This document shows, one piece after another, positions 41,689 to 47,558 of a DNA stretch of 47,558 nucleotides. The position numbers and the translations under genes are program-made. The stretch comes from Spirochaetes bacterium ADurb.Bin218. Lineage in GTDB: Bacteria > Spirochaetota > UBA4802 > UBA5550. The stretch spans positions 1 through 47,558 of the forward strand of contig MWCI01000019.1 of the NCBI GenBank assembly GCA_002069965.1, in the 5' to 3' direction. The number at the start of each line of letters is the position of its first letter. Within the stretch, counting starts at the first letter, position 1. Under the pieces are notes generated by a model. It made no database searches. It worked only from the letters and a program-made list of their open reading frames with translations, and was not told where the DNA came from.

Positions 41689-41780
41689 AAGAAATCCTCT
41701 TTTTTAGATTTTTTATAGTTTTTTAGAATTCTATTGACTGGAGATCCCAGAAAAATTGGAGTGCGGAATAAGATAGTAAT

Positions 41781-42806
41781 ATGAAAATAAATCCCTTTAA
41801 AGATACAAATCTTCAGGATCTGCACAATAGTATTAGCCAATTTGTCTCAGATCATTTTGGAGATCTTGACAATAGAATTAAAGCCTTTCTAAGGAGGGTG
41901 CACGAAAGAGGACAGGAAAGAATCACTGTCATGTTTATCCCTCACTCAGAAAAAAAGATAATTAATTTTCACATATCAATATATGTTATAGCCAGTGCTG
42001 TTTCTTTTGTTGTTATAACGCTTATTATAACATCTGTGCTTATAGTAAATCATTCCTCTACTGTAAAGGAGGTTTCTATCCTCCAGAAAGATGGTGCTGA
42101 TTCCAAAGTTCAAATTGAAATATACAAAAGAGAAATTAACAAGCTTTATGATATTTTTCAGAAATTTAAACCAGAGATAACATATCTCTATTCTCTTACT
42201 CCAGATAGCACTGTGGATTCTCTCTGGGCAAAGGGAGGCGTTGCTAATACAAATCCAGATCCTCATTCTGTTGCCACCGCCAATGGGGAAGGAACTCCAT
42301 CGGAAGAACTTCTTAATATTCAGGAAATAAGAGGTGAATTAGAGGTTACAAAGGATGTTGTTAAAAAAATAAAATCCTTTTTAAATTACCGCAAAAAGAT
42401 AATAGAAAATACCCCTTCTATATGGCCAGTGGATGGTTATATTGTGTCCCGTTTTGGCTATAGAAATTCTCCTTACACCTTTGAGACAGAGTTCAACTAT
42501 GGTATTGATATTGAATCCTTTCCAGGAGCAGAGATAAGAGCTACAGCCCCAGGAAATGTAAGTGAGATAAAATGGGATCCTGCCCTTGGACTTACAGTTT
42601 CAATAAAGCATAAGTATGGCTTCACCACTTCTTACAGCCATTGTCAGAGGGTTTCTGTAGAACCAGGACAAAAGGTTCTCAAAGGTGAGGTAATAGGCTA
42701 TGTTGGCAGGACTGGAAAAACCACAGAATATGTATGCTTCTATCAGGTGAAGATTGGAACAGAATTTGTTGATCCAATGCCCTATCTAAATCGCATTTCA
42801 AAATAA
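41781..42806 (+). CDS. Membrane-anchored LytM/M23-fold protein lacking zinc ligands
   Basis: A 341-aa protein. A cytoplasmic N-terminal part (1-62) precedes one transmembrane helix (about 66-89). A periplasmic coiled-coil region (about 92-205, interrupted by a Gly/Pro/Ser-rich stretch) leads to a LytM fold (about 215-335). In active M23 endopeptidases, zinc is held by H-x3-D and HxH. Here NYGID has Asn239 instead of the first His (Asp243 is kept), and the HLHFE stretch has become VCFYQ (318-322), so both His of HxH are lost. His287 in TSYSH remains. It should not hydrolyse peptidoglycan but may activate an amidase, like EnvC/NlpD. It converges with fliM three bases away. Confidence 0.88.
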   Translation: MKINPFKDTNLQDLHNSISQFVSDHFGDLDNRIKAFLRRVHERGQERITVMFIPHSEKKIINFHISIYVIASAVSFVVITLIITSVLIVNHSSTVKEVSILQKDGADSKVQIEIYKREINKLYDIFQKFKPEITYLYSLTPDSTVDSLWAKGGVANTNPDPHSVATANGEGTPSEELLNIQEIRGELEVTKDVVKKIKSFLNYRKKIIENTPSIWPVDGYIVSRFGYRNSPYTFETEFNYGIDIESFPGAEIRATAPGNVSEIKWDPALGLTVSIKHKYGFTTSYSHCQRVSVEPGQKVLKGEVIGYVGRTGKTTEYVCFYQVKIGTEFVDPMPYLNRISK

Positions 42807-42809
42807 ATT

Positions 42810-43835
42810 TTAAAATTCATCTTCACTTCGGCTTGATGTAAGAAGCTCATCTGGAACTTCTTCAATCCTATCACCCAGTTTAACCGCCAGTCTGTTGGAA
42901 ACAAGACCTGGAGTGCATTTGTATTTTTTTCTACCAGCTATGCGCAGGATCATATCGTCTCCTACTTTTGTATCAGGAAGCTTTATTACATCACCTGGTC
43001 TAAGGTTCAGCACTTCCTGAACAGTTACATTAACACTTCCAATCTCTGCAGTAAGTGGTAGAGTAACATTCTCCAGACGGCTTTGTATTATTTCCATGTT
43101 TTCATCAGTTATGCCCTTGCGTATACTGGAATACATGTATTGAGCAGATAGCTTTGATATTATGGGCTCAATTGATATATAGGGTATACAGAGGTTTGTC
43201 ATACCCTCAACCTCGCCAACCTTTGTCTCAAGGGTTATTAAAACAACCATGTCATTGGGAGGGACTATCTGAGCAAATTGAGGGTTTGTTTCAATGTTGC
43301 CAAGCCTTGGTCGTAAATCAATAACGTTTGACCATGCCTCACGGAGATTACCAAGTATGCGGACAATGATGCCTTCCATAACAGAAAGCTCAATATCTGT
43401 AAGTTCCCTGCTTATTTTTGTAGCCTCACCAAGTCCGCCAAAGAGCTTGTCAATAATTGTAAAAGTGATGGATGGGTCAATCTCCAGTACAGCAGAACCC
43501 TTGAGAGGATCCATGTTTATTACAGCAAGGGTTGTTGGGTTTGGTATGGATCGGATAAATTCCTCATATGTAAGCTGATCAACAGATGCAACGTGAACTC
43601 CAACAAGAGCACGGAGCTGTGCAGAAAGTGCAGTTGTAGTGAGACGGGCAAAGGTCTCATGCATCATCTGCAGAGTTCTTATGTGGTCCTTGGAAAATTT
43701 ATCAGGACGACGAAAGTCATATATCTTGACTTTTTTCTGTTCTTTGACAGCTGTATAATCTGAGGTGTCCACCTCTCCTGCTGATATTGCAGTTAACAGC
43801 GCATCTATTTCATCCTGAGAAAGTATCTCTGTCAT
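42810..43835 (-). CDS. fliM: Flagellar motor switch protein FliM
   Basis: A 341-aa C-ring component that binds CheY-P and sets rotation direction. The N-terminal CheY-binding motif is LSQDEIDALL (5-14). The middle CheC-like domain (about 45-230) contains LFGGLG and a SVMEGIIVRILGNLREAW helix. The C-terminal SpoA domain (about 255-335) has LNLRPGDVIKL and RIAGRKKYKC. Spirochaetal fliM usually sits with fliL and fliY; here it is second in a two-gene operon, its ATG overlapping the stop of an exported-protein gene by 4 bp. Downstream, the LytM-like gene converges. Confidence 0.97.
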   Translation of the reverse strand: MTEILSQDEIDALLTAISAGEVDTSDYTAVKEQKKVKIYDFRRPDKFSKDHIRTLQMMHETFARLTTTALSAQLRALVGVHVASVDQLTYEEFIRSIPNPTTLAVINMDPLKGSAVLEIDPSITFTIIDKLFGGLGEATKISRELTDIELSVMEGIIVRILGNLREAWSNVIDLRPRLGNIETNPQFAQIVPPNDMVVLITLETKVGEVEGMTNLCIPYISIEPIISKLSAQYMYSSIRKGITDENMEIIQSRLENVTLPLTAEIGSVNVTVQEVLNLRPGDVIKLPDTKVGDDMILRIAGRKKYKCTPGLVSNRLAVKLGDRIEEVPDELLTSSRSEDEF

Positions 43836-44833
43836 CTTCTTATATCCCTTATAACTAAAGCTTCCAGACCGCTTATAAGCCAGAGAAAATCGCTTTCGCT
43901 GGATTTTTCAAGTCTGTATATGTACTTAAATCGAGACTCCTTGATAAGGCCACTTCTCCTGGCCTCAACTGTAACAAAAGCAACAAGACCACTATTGTCA
44001 ATCTCTTCATTGGTAATTCTAAATTCTTTGAGATAGTCACTTTTGCGATTAATTAAATATCTGATAAAATCATTTTCAATTATTTTTTTATCTTCTTCAT
44101 CTGCTAAATCGTATTTTCGTGAAAAATCCGGATAGGAGTGAATAAATTTATCAATATTTATATATTTAATAGCCTTATCTCTGTTTCCCTCTCTTTCTGC
44201 ATTTAAAAAGAGTAGAACAATCTCTGAGGGAGAGATGTTTACTGCCTTTGGGTCCTTGGCAATAAAAGGAATATATGTAGGATCCTTTGTAACAGAGAAT
44301 GAAATTTCATTTGAGCTTGATACAACAAGGCCGCTTAGATCCGGGTCATTGAGATAGGGGAAAAAGTGCATCTTCACCCTGTATTTTTTTCCTGTTTCAA
44401 TATTGTATATTCTTCCAAGATTTTGCCTGTGAATGAAAATCTCTCCCGGTGCAAGTTTAATCTCTCTGGGCTGCATCCATGGTAAAATCTCTGATCCTTT
44501 GTGTTCAGATACAACATAAGGGGATATGAGTTTTTCACTTTTGCCTGTGGTATCATATAAAACTGGTTTAAATGTTGTATAGTCGCTTATATCTCCTCTA
44601 TCTCTATCAAAAATATCCTTTCTGCCAGAGGAGTCGTAAATTTTAAAGGAGACATGCTGGTCAGATATGTTCTTGATTATAATTTGAATTATAACCTCTT
44701 CGCTTGAGAAAAACTTATTTTTATCACTCTTGATCAGGACAGATAAAGGGACATAAGACTGCTGGCCGTAGCTTTGGTAAGATGGATATGCTATGATTGC
44801 TATAAAGTATAATAATATCAGAAATTTTTTCAT
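43832..44833 (-). CDS. Exported protein of unknown function upstream of fliM
   Basis: A 333-aa protein I do not recognise. I start at 44833 because the product then begins with a signal peptide (MKKFLILLYFIAIIAYPSYQSYG); the ATG at 44857 would only prepend eight residues without a ribosome-binding site. The mature N-terminal half (about 25-190) looks like one or two Ig-like beta-sandwiches (VPLSVLIKSDKNKFF, VIIQIIIKNISDQHVSFKI, LAPGEIFIHRQNLG). The C-terminal half (about 205-333) is a mixed, charged domain. Its stop overlaps the fliM start (ATGA). A periplasmic protein coupled to fliM might serve the periplasmic flagellum or motor, which is inference. A GCCGATAA box lies at 44887-44894 on this strand, 54 bp upstream. 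Confidence 0.75.
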   Translation of the reverse strand: MKKFLILLYFIAIIAYPSYQSYGQQSYVPLSVLIKSDKNKFFSSEEVIIQIIIKNISDQHVSFKIYDSSGRKDIFDRDRGDISDYTTFKPVLYDTTGKSEKLISPYVVSEHKGSEILPWMQPREIKLAPGEIFIHRQNLGRIYNIETGKKYRVKMHFFPYLNDPDLSGLVVSSSNEISFSVTKDPTYIPFIAKDPKAVNISPSEIVLLFLNAEREGNRDKAIKYINIDKFIHSYPDFSRKYDLADEEDKKIIENDFIRYLINRKSDYLKEFRITNEEIDNSGLVAFVTVEARRSGLIKESRFKYIYRLEKSSESDFLWLISGLEALVIRDIRR

Positions 44834-44886
44834 TATATAGTTTCCGCAAACTCTCATCAGATATTAGACTCTAAACTGTAAATATA

Positions 44887-44894
44887 TTATCGGC
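44887..44894 (-). promoter_or_regulatory. GCCGATAA box upstream of the exported protein-fliM operon
   Basis: On the minus strand the sequence is TTGCCGATAATATATT. GCCGATAA equals the sigma28 -10 consensus and recurs before the LytM-like gene (41673). The expected TAAA 15 bp upstream reads GAAG, so the assignment to sigma28 is unsure. Confidence 0.4.
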
Positions 44895-44941
44895 AAGAAT
44901 CCTTTGCAGCTTCAAAAAGTTTTTATTTTGCTATTTTCAAA

Positions 44942-44975
44942 AAAAAGCCTCTTCCTTTGCAAGAAGAGGCTTTTT
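44942..44975 (-). terminator. Terminator of the Fe-S oxidoreductase gene
   Basis: Perfect 13-bp stem (44942-44954 with 44963-44975) with an 8-nt loop and GCCTCTTC core. T runs flank it on both strands, so it can stop transcription from the minus-strand gene ending at 44999. Confidence 0.9.
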
Positions 44976-44998
44976 AATATCTAAAATTTTTTATCTAT

Positions 44999-47137
44999 CT
45001 ATTTTTCCATTGCATCATATACGTATTCTGCAAGGTCAAAGGTTGTAAGATTTGGTATGTCAAGCTCTGTAGCACCATCAGAAAGCATGGTGAGACAGAA
45101 AGGACATACTGTACAAATCTTTGTAGCACCACTTGCCTGAGCATCCCTTGTTCTAAACTGGTTAATACGTGTTCCAAGATGCTCTTCTATAAACATTCTT
45201 GCTCCACCTGCACCACAGCAGAAGCTTGTTCTGTGATTTCTGCTCATTTCAACAAAGTTTGTGCCAGGTATAGCTTTAATGACATTTCGTGGCTCATCAT
45301 ATATCTCATTGTATCTTCCCAGGAAGCATGAGTCATGATATGTAATAGTCTCGTTGAGAGAATTTTTAAGTTTAATCTTCCCACTCTTAACGATCTCATT
45401 GATGATTTCTGTGTGGTGGTAAACTTCAAAATTATATTCAAGAGGATTTCCGTCAGAGCCAAGACCAACTTTTGCAAAAGCAGCATACTCTTTTTTGAGC
45501 ATATTGTATCCATGTGGGCATGTGCAGACGATCTTCTTGACGCCATAGTTTTTAAATGTTTCAAGATTTTGAGTTGCAAGAGAATGGAAGAGGTATTCAT
45601 TTCCACCTCTCATAGCAGCATCACCACAGCATGCTTCTTCAGCTCCAAGTATTCCTACTTTATATCCAGCTTTCTTCATAATGTTGAGGAAAGCAATAGC
45701 AACTTTTTGATTTCTCTTGTCAAAAGAAGCTGCACATCCAACAAAGTATAAGTAGTCAACTTCTGGATCTTCAGCCAGTGTTTTAACTCCAAGATCTGCA
45801 GGCAACCAGTCTCCCCGTCCACCAAATCCAAAGCCGTATGGGTTAAAGTTTGTCTCCATATTTGAGAAGGTGGTTTGTAATTCTGGAGCCATATCACCTT
45901 CCATGAGAACTTTGTATCTTCTCATGTCGATCATCTTTGGAACGTGCTCAATGTTAACAGGACAATTTTCCATACATGCTGCACAGTTTGTACATGACCA
46001 GAATTCATCTGGCTGAACAGATCCTGAACCCTCTGTGCCATCGCCTATGAGAGGAGTTGTTTCAACAGTAGATTTGTCTTCTGCCACCATGAGCTTTGGA
46101 ATTCTTTCATACATGTTGTCCTTGACATCGTTTATCATCTTCTTTGGAGAGAGAGGTTTCTCTGTCAAATATGCAGGACAGTTATCCTGACAGCGTCCGC
46201 ATCTGGTACATGCATCGCCATCCATGAGCTGTTTCCATGTGTATTCCTCTACCTTGCTAACGCCAAAGCTTTCTGAAGATTCAAACTCAGCAGGATTTAT
46301 TACAGGAACAACATATTTTGTTTTAGGATCTTCATTCTTGAGGTTTCCATAATATATATTGAGGAAGGAAATGAGAATGTGACCCAATTTATCAGAAGCA
46401 ATAAGACCTATAAAGCTAAAGGCTGCAAGCATGTGAATCCACCAGTTTACATAGTGGGTTGTCACAAGAGCTTTATCTCCTAAGAGTGAAAAAGGCATTG
46501 CAAGGGCATAGCCAAAAGGAGATGCAACTTTTTCAAAAACAGGGAATCCTGTGATAGCAATTCTCATTGCTTCGTTGAAGAAACCTGTTAGAATGATTAT
46601 TGTTATCAGTACAAGAGCAAAAGTATCGATCTTCTTTGTGTCTAATCTTGATGGCTTCACAATATATCTTCTGTAAAATGCCATTAAAAGACCTATGAGA
46701 ACAACAACTCCAAAGATATCACCAAAGAGAGACCAGATGATATAGAAATCACCATGGATAAAGTGATAGTGGAAGAAGAGTCCTGTGAAGTCTTCCTGAA
46801 CAACAATGATCATTGTAACAATGAACAGCACAACAAAACCGAAAAAGATAGCTCCATGCATAATGCCCGGGAACTTTTCTCTTAGAACCTTTGCCTGAAG
46901 GAAGGCATATTTAATTAGAACCAAAATTCTCTTTTCAGGGAAATCAGTTCTCAGTTCAGGCTTACCCTGTCTCCAGATCTGCACCTTTTTAACTATGGTA
47001 TAAATGAGATAGAAAACAGCGGCAAACATAAAAATGTAAACACCCCAGCGCATAAAGCCGTGAGGCCCGCCAACGTTAAAGTAAAATTCGCGGGTAACGT
47101 CAGTGGCTGGTATACCAAAAGAACTGGCAATACTCAT
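44999..47137 (-). CDS. Membrane-bound Fe-S/heme oxidoreductase, candidate EtfAB:quinone oxidoreductase
   Basis: A 712-aa protein. The N-terminal NarI-like membrane part has about five to six helices (about 31-50, 93-113, 133-155, 172-190, 230-247) with possible heme-binding histidines (His94, His123/125, His228, His235). Two [4Fe-4S] clusters follow: Cys310, 313, 316, 320 and Cys382, 385, 388, 392. Two CCG domains typical of HdrD/GlpC complete it (FVGCAAS...EEACCGD and YHDSCFLG...SFCCGAGG), with a further CTVCPFC. This is the architecture of EMO-type enzymes that move electrons from acyl-CoA dehydrogenases through ETF to menaquinone. GGAGG precedes the ATG; no etf genes are adjacent. Other HdrD-like roles remain possible. 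Confidence 0.88.
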   Translation of the reverse strand: MSIASSFGIPATDVTREFYFNVGGPHGFMRWGVYIFMFAAVFYLIYTIVKKVQIWRQGKPELRTDFPEKRILVLIKYAFLQAKVLREKFPGIMHGAIFFGFVVLFIVTMIIVVQEDFTGLFFHYHFIHGDFYIIWSLFGDIFGVVVLIGLLMAFYRRYIVKPSRLDTKKIDTFALVLITIIILTGFFNEAMRIAITGFPVFEKVASPFGYALAMPFSLLGDKALVTTHYVNWWIHMLAAFSFIGLIASDKLGHILISFLNIYYGNLKNEDPKTKYVVPVINPAEFESSESFGVSKVEEYTWKQLMDGDACTRCGRCQDNCPAYLTEKPLSPKKMINDVKDNMYERIPKLMVAEDKSTVETTPLIGDGTEGSGSVQPDEFWSCTNCAACMENCPVNIEHVPKMIDMRRYKVLMEGDMAPELQTTFSNMETNFNPYGFGFGGRGDWLPADLGVKTLAEDPEVDYLYFVGCAASFDKRNQKVAIAFLNIMKKAGYKVGILGAEEACCGDAAMRGGNEYLFHSLATQNLETFKNYGVKKIVCTCPHGYNMLKKEYAAFAKVGLGSDGNPLEYNFEVYHHTEIINEIVKSGKIKLKNSLNETITYHDSCFLGRYNEIYDEPRNVIKAIPGTNFVEMSRNHRTSFCCGAGGARMFIEEHLGTRINQFRTRDAQASGATKICTVCPFCLTMLSDGATELDIPNLTTFDLAEYVYDAMEK

Positions 47138-47471
47138 CTGGTTATCCTCCTAAATTAAACACTTCTATAAAAAATTATAGTGGTTGCTAAAAACAAAGAC
47201 TAAACCCGGCAAAATCCTTTTTAAATTTTCTGTGCAATATATATATTTATGTCAATTTTCATCTATTATAATTACAATAAATTGTCAACACAAATTCTTT
47301 TTGCATTTCCTATCTATCATGAAAAGTTCCTTGATGTGGCAGTTGCAACAAAAGAGTGCAGGTTATTAAAAAAAGAATTGTTTTATAAGGTAGATTTCTT
47401 TACGTTAATTTTATTGGCTTTTGTTGTATTTTTTGGGAATATATTTTAGATTTATAAAGGAGGATTTTTTT
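47138..47471. other. Divergent intergenic region before dapF
   Basis: 334 bp between the minus-strand oxidoreductase gene and dapF. It is AT-rich, with a small CTATAA/TTATAG hairpin near 47165-47180 and TA-rich runs. An open frame at 47249-47449 has no ribosome-binding site and I do not accept it. No promoter is clear. Confidence 0.5.
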
Positions 47472-47558
47472 ATGAAATTCACAAAGATGCACGGAGCAGG
47501 AAATGACTATATATATATAGAAGATCTCAAAGGTGAGATAAAAAATCCATCTAAGCTT
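47472..47558 (+). CDS. dapF: Diaminopimelate epimerase, N-terminal fragment (cut by window end)
   Basis: Only the first 29 codons are present. They begin [18 protein letters not shown], the diagnostic N-terminus of DapF (usually KMHGAGNDF). The enzyme converts LL- to meso-diaminopimelate for lysine and peptidoglycan synthesis. An AAAGGAGGA site (about 47457-47464) precedes the ATG. Codons 13-16 form an uninterrupted TA repeat (TATATATATATA), which could be slippage-prone. The downstream part is not visible. Confidence 0.93.
   Translation, partial: MKFTKMHGAGNDYIYIEDLKGEIKNPSKL

Noticed and set aside
47249-47449. Small open frame of 66 codons before dapF
   Set aside because: No ribosome-binding site, overlaps a second open frame in another phase, and the composition matches AT-rich non-coding DNA.

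Overview
This is about 47.6 kb of AT-rich bacterial chromosome. It most likely comes from a free-living or commensal spirochaete. The strongest marker is a complete FlaB-type (periplasmic) flagellin beginning MIINHN, with the spirochaetal SMWFH...GPNMHQR core. A FliM switch protein, many exported proteins and lipoproteins, and coding of low GC content agree with this. Genes are packed on both strands in short operons with 4-nt ATGA overlaps. I see no rRNA, tRNA, IS element, prophage or CRISPR array.

Layout. 1-1362: 3' part of an acyl-CoA dehydrogenase. 1402-4588 (-): class A penicillin-binding protein, then an isochorismatase-like hydrolase. 4891-8513 (+): flaB with a structured leader, then clpB behind a sigma70-like promoter. 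8673-10032 (+): predicted outer-membrane protein, and a 57-residue 2[4Fe-4S] ferredoxin. 10075-14301 (-): REC-PAS-PAS protein, HATPase protein, 4-OT tautomerase, ABC ATPase and FtsX-like permease in one operon; the first two genes look like one hybrid kinase split by a single-base frameshift. 14507-19242 (+): unknown protein, then clpS-clpA-aat, a compact N-degron module. 19228-21768 (-): large unknown exported protein. 22116-27864 (+): amtB-glnK, an unknown 638-aa protein and a penicillin/AHL-acylase-family Ntn hydrolase. 27980-30752: a small lipoprotein (+), then on the minus strand a lipoprotein, a membrane protein, a REC-PP2C phosphatase and a phosphoesterase. 30909-36187 (+): GntP-like transporter, cNMP-binding protein, polA and acyl-ACP thioesterase. 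36189-39847 (-): membrane protein, two tandem GT4 glycosyltransferases and a methyltransferase. 40054-42806 (+): STAS protein, pth, DJ-1/PfpI protein and a degenerate LytM (M23) protein. 42810-44833 (-): exported protein and fliM. 44999-47137 (-): membrane Fe-S oxidoreductase of the EtfAB:quinone oxidoreductase type. 47472-end (+): start of dapF.

How the parts work together. Protein quality control is prominent: ClpB for disaggregation, and Aat, ClpS and ClpA for N-degron tagging, recognition and unfolding. Acyl-CoA oxidation is represented at both ends, by a dehydrogenase and by a candidate entry point of its electrons into the quinone pool. Nitrogen control is present as AmtB plus a PII protein that lacks the uridylylation tyrosine. 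Signalling includes a REC-PP2C phosphatase and a STAS antagonist about 10 kb apart, the two output-side parts of a partner-switching pathway.

The observations I would check first are: (1) the frameshift in an A6 tract that splits a REC-PAS-PAS-HATPase kinase which also lacks the H-box histidine; (2) the flaB leader hairpin with an AUGGAC loop next to an AAGGAGG ribosome-binding site, which looks like a two-site CsrA switch; (3) the LytM domain that lost its zinc ligands; (4) GlnK with Glu at position 51; (5) the palindrome flanked by direct repeats upstream of amtB. I did not find a clearly new defence or mobile system.
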